Assembly: GCA_963708895.1 (NCBI GenBank)
Contig: CAVPUE010000010.1
Location: forward strand, 118,910 to 182,909
Source: Bacillus_BD sp963708895
GTDB lineage: Bacteria; Bacillota; Bacilli; Bacillales; Cytobacillaceae
Direction: 5' to 3'
DNA length: 64,000 nt
Shown here: in pieces, positions 18,943 to 29,597 of the stretch
Numbering within the stretch: position 1 is the first letter of the stretch
How the letters are laid out: each line of letters starts with the position of its first letter
Program-made: the position numbers and the translations under genes
The notes under the pieces: generated by a model
The model's database searches: none
Seen by the model: the letters and a program-made list of their open reading frames with translations, nothing else
Told to the model about the DNA's origin: nothing

Positions 18943-20139
18943 TTAAATTCCTGCTTGCTTTCGTAATGTATCTGCTTTATCCGTACGTTCCCATGGTAAA
19001 TCAACATCTGTTCGACCAAAATGACCGTATGCAGCTGTTTGTTTATAGATTGGACGACGAAGATCAAACATTTTAATAATTCCCGCAGGACGTAAATCAA
19101 AGTTTTTCTCAACTAAATCTACTAAGATATTTTCTTCAACCTTACCTGTTCCAAATGTATCGATGGCAATCGAAACAGGTCGTGCTACACCAATCGCATA
19201 AGCAAGTTGCACTTCAACTTTATCCGCTAAGCCTGCAGCGACAATATTTTTAGCTACATAACGAGCAGCATAGGCAGCAGAACGATCCACTTTCGTTGGA
19301 TCTTTTCCAGAAAAGGCTCCTCCACCGTGTCGAGCATAGCCTCCATATGTGTCAACAATAATTTTTCGTCCTGTTAAACCAGCATCCCCTTGTGGACCAC
19401 CAATCACAAAGCGACCTGTTGGGTTAATGAAATATTTTGTATTGTCATCAATCAATTCACTCGGAACAACAGGCTTGATCACAAATTCTTTTACATCACG
19501 TTGAATTTGTTCAAGACTCACTTCAGGATTATGCTGTGTCGAAACAACAATCGTATCAATCCGAACAGGCTGATTATTTTCATCATATTCGACGGTTACT
19601 TGTGTTTTTCCATCCGGACGAAGATAAGTTAATATCTCATCTTTTCTAACTTCAGATAGACGGCGAGAAATCTTATGTGCTAAAGAAATCGGAAGAGGCA
19701 TTAATTCTTGCGTCTCATTACAAGCAAAACCAAACATTAATCCTTGGTCTCCAGCTCCAATTGCTTCGATTTCCTCATCAGACATGCTTCCTTCACGAGC
19801 TTCTAATGCCTGATCCACACCCATGGCAATATCTGGTGATTGTTCATCAATCGAAGTGAACACCGCACATGTTTCAGAATCAAATCCATATTTGGAACTT
19901 GTATAACCAATTTCTTTTATTGTTTTTCGAACAATCTTAGGAATATCAACATAGGTTGATGTTGTAATTTCCCCTGCAACTAAAACTAATCCAGTATTAA
20001 CAGATGTTTCAGCGGCTACACGTGCATTGGGATCTTGTACGATGATGGCATCTAAAATAGCATCGGATATTTGATCACAAATTTTATCAGGATGCCCTTC
20101 CGTAACAGACTCCGAAGTAAACAAGCGTCGTTTTGACAA
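18943..20139 (-). CDS. metK: S-adenosylmethionine synthetase
   Basis: A 398-residue methionine adenosyltransferase that makes SAM from Met and ATP. The motifs are GHPDKICDQ (ATP site), GAGDQGLMFG and the P-loop-like GGGAFSGKD. The start is TTG at 20139, with AAGGAGG just upstream, which gives the family length; the open frame extends to 20193 without support. An S-box riboswitch lies upstream. Confidence 0.95.
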   Translation of the reverse strand: MSKRRLFTSESVTEGHPDKICDQISDAILDAIIVQDPNARVAAETSVNTGLVLVAGEITTSTYVDIPKIVRKTIKEIGYTSSKYGFDSETCAVFTSIDEQSPDIAMGVDQALEAREGSMSDEEIEAIGAGDQGLMFGFACNETQELMPLPISLAHKISRRLSEVRKDEILTYLRPDGKTQVTVEYDENNQPVRIDTIVVSTQHNPEVSLEQIQRDVKEFVIKPVVPSELIDDNTKYFINPTGRFVIGGPQGDAGLTGRKIIVDTYGGYARHGGGAFSGKDPTKVDRSAAYAARYVAKNIVAAGLADKVEVQLAYAIGVARPVSIAIDTFGTGKVEENILVDLVEKNFDLRPAGIIKMFDLRRPIYKQTAAYGHFGRTDVDLPWERTDKADTLRKQAGI

Positions 20140-20305
20140 TCTAATTTCCTCCTTATATAACATAAAGGTACTCGGGAATTTGTTTTCGAGCACACCCTAT
20201 TTTGATACGGAACTCATTTTCCCTAAGTAGTATGGAAAAAACATGGTGTTTCTATCCATTTGGAACTGAAGTTCATAGGTCTGCAATCAAAAAGCAAAAT
20301 AAAAA

Positions 20306-20493
20306 ACCTCTCCAACAAGTGAAAAGGTTGAAAGCAAAATGATTCGCGCCCTTCACTCTTATCGTTCAAGGAAAATTCCTTGCAACAGATTAGCACCTTT
20401 ACTTTTTCATATGTATATTCTTCATGAACATACATGAAAGTAGGTTGCTGGGTTTCATAGGGTCTGTCCCTCCACCAGCTCAGAATAAGAGAG
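20306..20493 (-). promoter_or_regulatory. SAM-I (S-box) riboswitch of metK
   Basis: The minus strand from 20493 has CTCTTATTCTGAG, then GGTGGAGGGAC, CCTATGAAACCCAGCAACC, AAGGTGCTAATCTG and the closing GATAAGAG near 20354, all SAM-I core elements. A terminator stem with a T run follows at 20306-20337. High SAM should terminate metK transcription. Confidence 0.93.
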
Positions 20494-20690
20494 TATCCGT
20501 TCAAAGTAACATTATCCTATCATTATTGCGATGTCAATGAATATGAAAAATATCTGAAAATATTAAAATCAAAAAATTATAGCAAAAAAATCATTTATTT
20601 AGTATAGATTATTAAAATAATTATGTTATACTATATTTTATAAAAATTAACTCTGAATAGTCTAAATTTAAATAAAGGATGGTCATCTGG

Positions 20691-22273
20691 ATGAGTTCTG
20701 TAAGGATTGAACAAGAAATCAATCAATTTCTAAGAGGTCAGAATATTCTTATTCAGCAATCAGTACCACAACTTGTGGAAAAAGTACTTTCTCGTAAAGA
20801 AGGTCAATTAACGTCAACCGGAGCTATTGTGGCAACTACTGGTAAATATACGGGAAGATCTCCACAAGATAAATATATTGTGGAAGAAGATTCAGTAAAG
20901 GATAAAATTGACTGGGATTCGAATCAACCTATTTCAAAAGAGATCTTTACCAATCTCTACAATAAAGTATTAGATTATTTAAAAGAAAAAAATGAAGTCT
21001 TTGTTTTTAAAGGTTTCGCCGGAGCAGATAAAAATAATCGCCTGCCGATCCAAGTAATTACTGAACTAGCTTGGCATAACTTATTTGCTCATCAATTATT
21101 TATCCGCCCTTCAGAAGAAGAGCTATCAGAATATGATGCAGGCTTTACTGTCATTTCTGCTCCACACTTTAAAGCAGATCCGTCATTGATGGTACGAAAT
21201 CAGAAACGTTCATTATTATTTCTTTTGAACAAAGAACGGTTCTTATCGGTGGAACTGAATATGCAGGTGAAATGAAAAAATCAATTTTCTCTGTCATGAA
21301 TTATCTATTACCTGAAAACGAAATTCTATCGATGCATTGTTCTTCCAACGTTGGTAGTGAAGGAGATGTAGCCCTTTTCTTCGGTTTATCTGGTACAGGA
21401 AAAACAACGCTTTCTGCAGATCCAAATCGAAAGTTAATCGGTGATGATGAACATGGCTGGTCCAATAATGGTGTCTTCAATATTGAAGGCGGTTGCTATG
21501 CTAAATGTATCAATCTGTCTCATGAAAAAGAGCCACAAATATTTGATGCCATTGCATTTGGGGCTGTTCTTGAAAACGTTATTATTGACCAAGAAACAAG
21601 AATTGCTGATTATGATGATGGTTCATTAACCGAAAATACTCGTGCAGCCTACTCCATACAAGCAATTGAAAATATTGTTGATCCAAGTGTCGCAGGACAT
21701 CCAAACACGATTATCTTTTTAACGGCTGATGCGTTTGGAGTGTTACCTCCAATCTCTAAGCTTACAAAAGAACAAGCGATGTATCATTTCTTAAGCGGTT
21801 ATACATCAAAGCTTGCAGGAACGGAGCGTGGTGTTACATCACCAGAAGCCACTTTCTCTACTTGTTTTGGTGCACCATTCTTACCACTACCTGCAACACG
21901 GTATGCAGACATGTTAGGTGAAAAGATCAGTCAGCACAATGCAAATGTATTTTTAGTCAATACTGGTTGGACTGGTGGAGAATACGGAGTCGGAAGCCGT
22001 ATGAAACTCTCCTATACTCGTGCAATGATTCAAGCAGCATTAGAAGGTGAACTATCTAGTGTTGAAACGAAAAAGGATGAAATCTTTGGTTTAGATATTC
22101 CACTACATGTTCCTGGTGTGCCTGATCATGTATTACAGCCAAATCTTACATGGGAAGATCAAGAATTATATACACAGAAGGCAAAAGAACTTGCTTTAAA
22201 ATTCCGTGAAAACTTTAAAAAATTCTCTAATGTTTCATCTAAAATTATTGAAAATGGTGGACCCATCTTATAA
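20691..22273 (+). pseudogene. pckA: Phosphoenolpyruvate carboxykinase (ATP), frameshifted
   Basis: It reads as 527 residues, the usual length, if one base is restored near 21185-21192. The N-terminal part contains TGRSPQDKY. The C-terminal part has the kinase loop GLSGTGKTTLS and the metal site region DDEHGW. The break turns expected DGTKSETFI into MVRNQKRS. This is the only clear -1 event among the broken genes. The product makes PEP from oxaloacetate in gluconeogenesis. AAAGGATGG precedes the ATG. Confidence 0.9.
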
Positions 22274-22345
22274 TAAATTATCCACAGCTAATTGTAAAGA
22301 AATCCATTTATTCGATTAAATATGACATACTTATTAAACAAAAAA

Positions 22346-22383
22346 ACCGTAATGTGCTATTAAAGCCAGTTACGGTCTTTTTT
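22346..22383 (+). terminator. Terminator of pckA
   Basis: A 7-bp stem ACCGTAA (22346-22352) with TTACGGT (22370-22376), an A6 run before it and a T6 run after. Confidence 0.7.
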
Positions 22384-22390
22384 ATATTAA

Positions 22391-22571
22391 GGCTGTTTCG
22401 TAAAGTTTGTTGTTAAAATCCAAAAGCCGATTTTAACGTAGTAATAGCTATTTTGCGGATTCGTATTAAGTTTGCAGCTCTTTTCTCAAAAAAATTAAGT
22501 TATTTCAACATAAATACAATGACAATTAGCTTTTTCCTCCTCTAAAAGCAACAAAGTTTGAGAATAGAGCC
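22391..22571 (+). mobile_element. MITE-like element, copy B
   Basis: 181 bp in the same orientation as copy A. It is flanked by the 8-bp direct repeat TATATTAA. It sits between the convergent pckA and ytmB ends, 4 bases from the ytmB stop. Confidence 0.88.
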
Positions 22572-22575
22572 TATA

Positions 22576-22818
22576 TTAATTTGTTGAATGTAGGGAAATA
22601 AGTTGGTATGTAATCGTCGTCATATTGTTTTCCCACTCTAATTTTTTAATCAACGCCATAGCTGTTGACTCACTGTCAATGGTTTTCTTTACTTCAATCG
22701 GGATTTCAAGAGGATATAGTCGATAATCTTTCTTTTCTAAAACAAAATCATTTTCTCCCATTCTTTTTTCATTTCCCTTTGTTACAATCATCGTATTTAA
22801 TTCCAAAGGCATTCCCAC
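22576..22818 (-). CDS. ytmB: YtmB family protein (DUF2584)
   Basis: An 80-residue protein closely resembling B. subtilis YtmB along its full length (start MGMPLELNT, end TYQLISLHSTN). No function is known. The start is taken at GTG 22818, with GGAGGGG upstream; the ATG two codons later is an alternative. Confidence 0.8.
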   Translation of the reverse strand: MGMPLELNTMIVTKGNEKRMGENDFVLEKKDYRLYPLEIPIEVKKTIDSESTAMALIKKLEWENNMTTITYQLISLHSTN

Positions 22819-22859
22819 CTAAGACCCCTCCTTCGTGAAGCATTAATTTGAATTCATCC

Positions 22860-23648
22860 TTATTTTACCACATACTCTTGTGATTTCATCCATGTTGTTA
22901 AATCAGAAACAATTTGTCTATTAACCGCTGGTGGAAAATAATGTGTGTATTCATCAAAATACCAGGCTTCCACACTTTTATTTAGTTCATTTAGCCTTTT
23001 TTCTAAACGATAAGCATGTTCAACGGAAACATTTAGATCTTTTCGACCATGTATAATCAAAACAGGAATTTTCAGCTTTTCCAGTTCAAAAAGTGGCGTG
23101 CGATATTCATACTCTTCAGGAACTTTAGTAGGCGTTCCCCCAATCACTCTCTTCATCATCCTCCGCAGGTCTTTTCGTTCCTCATAGGTTAAGGTCATAT
23201 CACTAACCCCACCCCAAGTAACAATCGATGCCGCTTCTGGATATTGAATCGCTGTTAAGAGAGCCATGACTCCTCCACGAGAAAATCCAAAAATATGTAC
23301 TTTCTTGACTCTTTCCATGGAAGCTAGAAGTTCAAAGGCCGAATAAGCATCCTCCCTGTCCTCACCTGCAAAGTCTTCATTGCCCTCTCCACCTCGATTC
23401 CCTCGATAAAAGGGAGCAAACACAATAAACCCTTCTGAAGCAAATTGAACAATTCTTCCAGGTCTTACCATGCCAACATTTTTAATTCCCCCTCGTAAAT
23501 AGAGAAAACCATCATAGTATTGATCGTCCTTTGGCTGGGCTAACAGTCCCTTTACCTTTAATCCATTGGCATCAAAGGTAACAATCGATAATTCAATCCC
23601 TGGGTGTGGAGAAGGGAATTTTTGTTTATGTATCATTTTATTATTCAT
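22860..23648 (-). CDS. ytmA: Alpha/beta hydrolase YtmA (S9 peptidase-like)
   Basis: A 262-residue hydrolase of the prolyl-oligopeptidase-like group. The nucleophile elbow is GFSRGG (near residue 120), the catalytic Asp is in HGRKDLNVS and the His is in EYTHYFPP. Its substrate is unknown; it may cut peptides or esters in the cytosol. AGGTGG precedes the ATG. It lies upstream of ytmB on the same strand, as in B. subtilis. Confidence 0.85.
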   Translation of the reverse strand: MNNKMIHKQKFPSPHPGIELSIVTFDANGLKVKGLLAQPKDDQYYDGFLYLRGGIKNVGMVRPGRIVQFASEGFIVFAPFYRGNRGGEGNEDFAGEDREDAYSAFELLASMERVKKVHIFGFSRGGVMALLTAIQYPEAASIVTWGGVSDMTLTYEERKDLRRMMKRVIGGTPTKVPEEYEYRTPLFELEKLKIPVLIIHGRKDLNVSVEHAYRLEKRLNELNKSVEAWYFDEYTHYFPPAVNRQIVSDLTTWMKSQEYVVK

Positions 23649-23694
23649 TCAATCCACCTATCACTCATTAACGTTGTATTTTTATTATAACCAA

Positions 23695-23727
23695 AAATCC
23701 CCGGAGCTTTAGGAACAACGGGGATTT
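23695..23727 (-). terminator. Terminator of map
   Basis: A 9-bp perfect stem (23695-23703 with 23719-23727), followed on minus by TTTTGG. Confidence 0.7.
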
Positions 23728-23742
23728 ACTTCTGTACTAACA

Positions 23743-24486
23743 TTACTCTGTAATAATCAGCGGTCCATTTCTAGTGACAATAACGGTATGTTCAATCTGG
23801 GCAACAAAGCTTTTATCTTCGGTGGCATATGTCCAACCATCATTCTTTTGGTAAACTTCTTCTGCACCAGTTGAAATAAATGGTTCGAAGGCAATCACTT
23901 GTCCTTCTTTTAATAGTTCTTTATCCCATGCATCATAATAATTTAAAATATGGTCAGGTGCTTCATGTAAAGCTCGTCCCACGCCATGACCTGTTAGGTT
24001 CATGATCACTGTTAAGTTATTCGCTCTCGCGGTTTGATAAACCACTTTCCCAATTGCGTTCTTTTTTCCGCCTACTTTAAATTTACTTAGACCAGCATCA
24101 AACGCTTTTTTAGCTACCTCACATATTTTAAAAAGAATCGGGTCCCCGTTACCAACAACAAAAGAAAGACCAGTATCAGCAAAATAACCATTTTTTGAAC
24201 CTGATACATCAATATTGACTAAATCACCTTCTTGTATCACACGATCCCCTGGTATTCCATGGGCGACTTCATCATTTACACTAATACAAGTAAATCCTGG
24301 AAAATCATATTCACCTTTAGGACCTGAAATAGCTCCATATTTTTCAAATAATTCTCCTGCAAAGTCGTCTAATTCCTTTGTCGTAACACCGGGTTTTGTC
24401 ATTTTTACCATCTCATCGCGGATGGTACCCATTATTTTTCCAACTTCTTGTAAACTTTTTAAATCCTCATCTGTTTTAACAATCAC
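23743..24486 (-). CDS. map: Type I methionine aminopeptidase
   Basis: A 247-residue MetAP that removes the initiator Met from new proteins. Metal ligands are visible in NIDVSGSKNGYFAD, GHGVGRALHE, FEPF and QIEHTV. Length and sequence match the second B. subtilis enzyme (YflG/MapB) rather than the ribosomal-operon copy. The GTG start follows GAGG at a good distance. Confidence 0.9.
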   Translation of the reverse strand: MIVKTDEDLKSLQEVGKIMGTIRDEMVKMTKPGVTTKELDDFAGELFEKYGAISGPKGEYDFPGFTCISVNDEVAHGIPGDRVIQEGDLVNIDVSGSKNGYFADTGLSFVVGNGDPILFKICEVAKKAFDAGLSKFKVGGKKNAIGKVVYQTARANNLTVIMNLTGHGVGRALHEAPDHILNYYDAWDKELLKEGQVIAFEPFISTGAEEVYQKNDGWTYATEDKSFVAQIEHTVIVTRNGPLIITE

Positions 24487-24748
24487 AAGTTTTCCCTCAT
24501 TTCTTGTAACGATATGATTCCATTACTATCATCATACATTACCGTGCTTTTGACATTCTCTCATTTTACCATAATTCCCGTACATGCCTCAATGAACATT
24601 CATACAGAAGTAGTTATGTTCTGTTTAAAATATTAATGAATGTTATAAAAGAACCTGAATTCCAAATAAGAAGGTTATTTCCAGCCATACTTTTCTTATA
24701 ATCCGAGACAATAAAGACGTATTACAGTTTAAAGGAGGCTACCTGAGA

Positions 24749-25772
24749 ATGATAAAAAGAAAATTTCGTGTATTGATTACACCCGTATTACTGTTAGGAC
24801 TTGCTGCATGTAATAATGACACTGACACTGCTATGGATGTTCAAAATCGGGATAATACAGCCATCAATCGAAACAATGTTGATGATACTTATGTAAATCA
24901 AGTTAATTATCGTGCCAATAGAACGGGTACGAATGAAAATGTTCTTGATCGTGAAGGGGTTTTTGCTGACGATCATGATGATAACTTAATGGACCATCGT
25001 GGCCCCTTGACTGAGAATTACGCTAATCGTAAAGGTGGAAATGACTATAATCCTTCAGAGCAAAATCGAAGAAATGGTCTGACAAATATGAATGGAACCA
25101 CTTCTAGTTTTTCAACAAAAAAATCCAGTGAGGACTATCCTCATACGAAAGCGATTAGAACCCAAGATGCCAAATACAGATTTGTTCCTGTAAATGATAA
25201 TCAAGATAGAAGAGGTACAAGAAATCAAAACAATCGAAACGATCAAGATTATATAGGAACTGAAAATCCAAGACAAGAACAACGTCGAACAACGACAAGA
25301 GCGCAACAACCTAGACAAGAAACAACTAGAAATCAAAATCAACAGCCACAAGCTGTTAATCCAACACCTACAGCACAACAAGCTACGGGTAATATTAGTG
25401 AATATGCAAGACAAGTGGTTGACTTGACTAATGAACAACGTCGAAGAAATGGATTAGCCCCATCTACAGATAGATACTCAATTAAGTCAAGTAGCCCAAA
25501 CGAAATCACAAGATATGCAAAGTAATGGATACTTTTCACATACAAGTCCCACTTATGGCTCTCCATTTGACATGATGAGAGATTTTGGTGTGTCCTATCG
25601 TACGGCCGGAGAAAATATTGCGCAAGGACAAAGGACGCCTCAAGAAGTTGTCAATGCTTGGATGAACAGTGCTGGCCACCGTCAAAATATCCTAAATGGT
25701 AATTTCACTCATATCGGAGTAGGATATGAAACTTCAGGAAATCACTGGACACAAATGTTTATAGGTAAATAA
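24749..25772 (+). pseudogene. CAP/SCP-domain lipoprotein (YkwD-like), frameshifted
   Basis: Reconstructed as 340 residues. The protein has a lipoprotein signal (lipobox LAAC), a long low-complexity Asn/Arg/Gln-rich linker to about residue 215, then a CAP domain of the YkwD type. The CAP part has NEQRRRNGL, SHTSPTYGSPFDMM, GENIAQGQ and GHRQNIL. The frame breaks at 25460-25467, where expected APLQID becomes APSTDR. It would be a surface lipoprotein; YkwD-like proteins are linked to spores and cell surface, and the activity is unclear. AAAGGAGG precedes the ATG. Confidence 0.82.
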
Positions 25773-25781
25773 ATAATGATC

Positions 25782-25820
25782 AAAACCTACACACAGATTT
25801 TATGTGGGTAGGTTTTTTTA
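25782..25820 (+). terminator. Terminator of the CAP lipoprotein gene
   Basis: A 14-position stem (25782-25795 with 25803-25816) with T-G pairs, ending in T7. Confidence 0.8.
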
Positions 25821-25927
25821 TTTAATAAAACACTTTTCCCCTAAAATAGGCATTCACACATTTTTGTCACATCACATATTATAATCTAAGCTTATAAAAT
25901 TCATTCTTTTTGAAGGGGTGCCTCGAT

Positions 25928-26935
25928 TTGAAAAGTTGGAGGAAAATGTTGCTTCTTTTTGTTGTTACGTTTTTAATGGTAGGTCTTGCAGCTTGTAATA
26001 TTGGCGGTTCTGATGGAGAAAAATTAGAAAAGGTGAAGGTTGCCGAAGTAACCCGATCTGTATTTTATGCCCCATTATACGTAGCCGTTGAACAAGGTTT
26101 ATTTAAAGAAGAAGGCTTGGATGTTGAGGTAACGACGGTTTGGGGTGGAGATAAAACCATGACAGCTCTTATTTCAGATGGAGCTGATGTCGCTCTAGTA
26201 GGATCAGAAACGTCTATTTATGTTTCTGCGCGAGGCTCAACAGATCCGATTATAAACTTTGCACAGCTTACACAAACAGATGGGACTTTTCTGGTTTCAC
26301 GCAAGGCAATAGAAAACTTTAACTGGGATCTATTAAAAAACAGTGATTTCCTTGGCCAAAGAAAAGGCGGAATGCCACAAATGGTTGGAGAATATGTACT
26401 AAAGCAGCACGGAATCCATCCACAAAATGACTTAAATTTAATCCAGAATATTGACTTCGCTAATATTGCTAACGCGTATATTTCAGGAACTGGTGACTAT
26501 GTACAGTTATTCGAACCACAGGCTAGTATGTTCGAAAAAGAAGGCAGAGGGTATATTGTTGCCTCATTTGGAACCGAATCTGGTCATGTACCATATACTA
26601 CTTTCATGACAAAAGATAGTTATTTAACGGAAAATGAAGAAACAGTTGAAAAATTTACGGCTGCGATTTATAAAGCTCAACAATGGGTTTATGAAAATAA
26701 CTCTGCGGAAACAGCCAAATTGATTAAAAACTACTTTGAAGATACAGACCTAGAAATTATTGAATCCTCGATTGAACGTTATAAAAATCAAGAATCCTTC
26801 GCGAAAAACCCCATCTTAGATCAAGAAGAGTGGGAGAACTTACAAAATATTATGGATGAAGCGGGTGAACTTCCAAAGCGTGTCGATTATAACACTCTTG
26901 TTAACACGGAATTCGCCGAAAAAGTCATGAAATAA
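25928..26935 (+). CDS. ytlA: ABC transporter substrate-binding lipoprotein YtlA
   Basis: A 335-residue NMT1/THI5-like (SsuA/TauA-type) binding protein. It has a lipobox in VGLAACN. The family motif YAPLYVAVEQGLFKEEGL is near residue 43. TTG at 25928 is the likely start, with AAGGGG 9 bases upstream. It is first gene of the ytlA-C-D importer. The ligand is not known; sulfonates, pyrimidine precursors and nitrate are all transported by relatives. Confidence 0.87.
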   Translation: MKSWRKMLLLFVVTFLMVGLAACNIGGSDGEKLEKVKVAEVTRSVFYAPLYVAVEQGLFKEEGLDVEVTTVWGGDKTMTALISDGADVALVGSETSIYVSARGSTDPIINFAQLTQTDGTFLVSRKAIENFNWDLLKNSDFLGQRKGGMPQMVGEYVLKQHGIHPQNDLNLIQNIDFANIANAYISGTGDYVQLFEPQASMFEKEGRGYIVASFGTESGHVPYTTFMTKDSYLTENEETVEKFTAAIYKAQQWVYENNSAETAKLIKNYFEDTDLEIIESSIERYKNQESFAKNPILDQEEWENLQNIMDEAGELPKRVDYNTLVNTEFAEKVMK

Positions 26936-26953
26936 CACAATAGGAGGGCCATC

Positions 26954-27727
26954 ATGAACTTTTTAAAGATTAAGGATGTCAGACATACCTATTTCACAAA
27001 AACATCTGCGACTACCGCCCTCTCTGACATTTCCCTTGATATCGAGGAAGGAGAATTCATTTCCTTCCTCGGACCAAGTGGTTGTGGGAAAACAACCTTA
27101 CTTTCAATTATCGCAGGTTTAGTCAAACCGACTGAGGGGGTTGTGACATTAGAGGGAAAATTGATTGACACGAAGAAAAATGATATTGGATATATGCTTC
27201 AACAAGATTATTTATTTCCATGGAAAACGATTGAAGAAAATATCCTATTGGGTTTAAAAATTTCCAAGCAATTAGATGCGAAGAAAAAGCAACAGACACT
27301 GCAGTTACTTACTAGAATGGGGTTAACTGGAGTTGAAAAACAGTATCCTAGACAGCTCTCCGGCGGCATGAGACAGCGAGTCGCTCTCGTTCGGACTTTG
27401 GCAACGGAACCAAAGCTATTAATGCTTGATGAACCATTTTCTGCACTTGATTTCCAAACCAAACTCCATCTAGAAGACCATGTATCTCAAACACTAAAAT
27501 CTTTCCATAAAACAGCCATTTTAGTCACTCATGATATCGGCGAAGCGATTGCGATGAGTGATCGAATCTTTCTCTTCACGGCACGTCCTGGTCAAATCTA
27601 CCGGACTTTTATCATACCCGAAGAACTACGAAAACTTCCTCCCTTTCAGGCTCGAAATCATGAACGATACCAACAGTTGTTCCAAATCATATGGAAGGAG
27701 ATGGAATCTCTTGAAAGCGTCCACTAA
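26954..27727 (+). CDS. ytlC: ABC transporter ATPase YtlC
   Basis: A 257-residue ATPase of the NitT/TauT group. Walker A is GPSGCGKTT, the signature is LSGGMRQRVALVRTL, Walker B is LLMLDEPFSALDF, and the switch is VTHD. AGGAGGGCC precedes the ATG, and the 3' end overlaps ytlD by 17 bases. Confidence 0.9.
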   Translation: MNFLKIKDVRHTYFTKTSATTALSDISLDIEEGEFISFLGPSGCGKTTLLSIIAGLVKPTEGVVTLEGKLIDTKKNDIGYMLQQDYLFPWKTIEENILLGLKISKQLDAKKKQQTLQLLTRMGLTGVEKQYPRQLSGGMRQRVALVRTLATEPKLLMLDEPFSALDFQTKLHLEDHVSQTLKSFHKTAILVTHDIGEAIAMSDRIFLFTARPGQIYRTFIIPEELRKLPPFQARNHERYQQLFQIIWKEMESLESVH

Positions 27728-28523
27728 TATTGAACAACTTCATCAACAGTTTATTTCTTCCTTAAAAAAAGAAAAACGATGGGTCCGTTTTTACCAACTC
27801 ATCATTTTTCTCGTTTTCTTTAGTGGATGGGAATTAGCCAGTCGGCTGCAATGGATTGATCCGCTTATTTTTAGTGCGCCATCTAAGGTTTGGTCCTTAT
27901 TGATAACGAAAATACAGAATGGCTCCCTCCTCATTGATTTAAGTGTGACATTAAGTGAAACGATTTTTGGATTTATATTAGGTACTTTACTTGGAACCAT
28001 TCTAGCGGCATTACTGTGGTGGTCACCGATGCTGTCTAAAATTCTCGATCCTTATTTAGTGATTTTGAATGCAATGCCTAAGATTGCCTTAGGACCAATT
28101 CTGATTGTCGCACTTGGACCTAATTTTACTTCAATTATGGCGATGGGTGCCCTCATTTCCATCATCATTACAACCATCGTCGTCTATACTTCTTTCCGGG
28201 AAGTGGACCCACATTATCTAAAAGTTCTACGTACATTTGGTGCAACTCGTGTTCAATCTTTTAAGGAAGCGATTTTGCCTGCCTCATTTCCAACCATCAT
28301 TTCTACTTTAAAAGTGAATGTAGGCTTGGCCTGGGTTGGCGTGATTGTTGGTGAATTTTTAGTATCCTCAAGGGGACTAGGCTATATGATTATATACGGT
28401 TTTCAAGTGTTTAACTTTACACTTGTCTTTTTAGCACTTTTTGTCATTGCTATTTTGGCGACCATTATGTATCAACTCGTTGAACTGCTAGAAAAGAAAT
28501 TAATTAAAGATAATCATTCATGA
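27711..28523 (+). CDS. ytlD: ABC transporter permease YtlD
   Basis: A 270-residue binding-protein-dependent permease with about six membrane segments. It carries the EAA-type coupling loop around LRTFGATRVQSFKEAILPAS. TTG at 27711 is chosen because AAGGAG is correctly placed inside the end of ytlC; the open frame extends much further upstream but only as an out-of-frame shadow of ytlC. Confidence 0.88.
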   Translation: MKASTNIEQLHQQFISSLKKEKRWVRFYQLIIFLVFFSGWELASRLQWIDPLIFSAPSKVWSLLITKIQNGSLLIDLSVTLSETIFGFILGTLLGTILAALLWWSPMLSKILDPYLVILNAMPKIALGPILIVALGPNFTSIMAMGALISIIITTIVVYTSFREVDPHYLKVLRTFGATRVQSFKEAILPASFPTIISTLKVNVGLAWVGVIVGEFLVSSRGLGYMIIYGFQVFNFTLVFLALFVIAILATIMYQLVELLEKKLIKDNHS

Positions 28524-28530
28524 ACCTTTT

Positions 28531-29028
28531 TTAGGATTCCTCATGAACAGCGGCTAAGTTAGCCGTTTTTTTATGAATTTTAGTAAGCACCTTTTCGATG
28601 ACCTTGTCCTTCATAATAAAACTGTAATCATCTTGCATGCGCAATGATAACAAGTCCCCTCCTACAAGTACGGGGCCTTCGGTTTCAAAATAATCTTCCT
28701 TTTGTTCTAAACTTTCCACTTCTCCGTAGTAGATTGTTTTGACAAATGTCTGTTTATCACCCGTTACTTTATAATCTCCGATCCATTCTATCGTTTTTAG
28801 ACTAGCTCCTGTTTCTTCGTAAACTTCTCTTACTGCTGCTTCTTCAAGCGTTTCGCCTACTTCTCTTTTTCCACCGGGGAATTCTAATCCTCTTACTTTA
28901 TGCTTCGTTAATAACCATTGCCCATAAAAGCTACAAATAACGAGGACATGCTCACTGGTTTCTGAAAAAAAATCTCTTTGAAACGAGATTTGAACATGAT
29001 TTCCGTTTACATCTTGAAAAGTTTCCAT
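28531..29028 (-). CDS. ytkD: NUDIX nucleoside triphosphatase YtkD
   Basis: A 165-residue NUDIX hydrolase. The Nudix box runs from GGKREVGETL to REVYEETGA (residues 52-75). B. subtilis YtkD sanitises oxidised nucleotides (8-oxo-dGTP) and acts on other NTPs. It is convergent with ytlD. Confidence 0.85.
   Translation of the reverse strand: METFQDVNGNHVQISFQRDFFSETSEHVLVICSFYGQWLLTKHKVRGLEFPGGKREVGETLEEAAVREVYEETGASLKTIEWIGDYKVTGDKQTFVKTIYYGEVESLEQKEDYFETEGPVLVGGDLLSLRMQDDYSFIMKDKVIEKVLTKIHKKTANLAAVHEES
28551..28572 (+). terminator. Terminator of the ytl operon
   Basis: A short GC-rich stem CGGCT/AGCCG with a 5-base loop and T7, lying inside the 3' end of ytkD. Confidence 0.6.
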
Positions 29029-29102
29029 TCTTTCTACACCTCATTCATCTGCAATCACTTTATTATAGTCGTTGAGGGAGATGAGCGGCAATCATAAGTT
29101 AT

Positions 29103-29282
29103 GGCTCTTTTCTCAAACTTTGTTGCTTTTGGAGAGATAAAGCTAATTATCATTGTTATCATGTTGACATAACTTTATATTTTAGAGAAAAGAGCTGCAA
29201 ACTTAATACAAATGCACAGAATAGCTATTTCTACGTTAAAATCGGCCTTTGGATTTTAACAACAAACTCTACGGAAACAGCC
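29103..29282 (-). mobile_element. MITE-like element, copy C
   Basis: 180 bp in inverted orientation relative to copies A and B. It ends exactly at the stop codon of the gene at 29283. I see no target duplication here, so one flank may have changed. Confidence 0.82.
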
Positions 29283-29597
29283 TTAGCAATTCAATATTCC
29301 CATGCTTTCAATATGTTGTTTCGTAATATCGCTACCATGTTGATAAATAAATTGATATACTTGTTTTAATTGATGATCTTGAACATCATTTACTTCGTCA
29401 TAATGATATTCAAGAAATGGAATATGTGCTCTGAAAAAGTTCACTAAATCACCTTTTTCATTTTGATCAAAATAGGATCTTAATGTTTGTATTTCTTCTG
29501 GAGTTGCTTCGATTTCGTAATTCCAAGGAGAATCTGAAGCACTTTGTGTAATCTCACCAGAAGAAATCTCGATGTAATAGGTTTTTTTCTGTTCCAT
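29283..29597 (-). CDS. Conserved hypothetical protein
   Basis: A 104-residue soluble acidic protein beginning MEQKKTYYIEI and ending HIESMGILNC. It resembles an unnamed small Bacillus family sometimes labelled hydrolase, but I see no catalytic motif. The start at 29597 has AGAGGA 6-8 bases upstream; the open frame extends to 29660 without an RBS. It lies between dps-side genes and ytkD. Confidence 0.6.
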   Translation of the reverse strand: MEQKKTYYIEISSGEITQSASDSPWNYEIEATPEEIQTLRSYFDQNEKGDLVNFFRAHIPFLEYHYDEVNDVQDHQLKQVYQFIYQHGSDITKQHIESMGILNC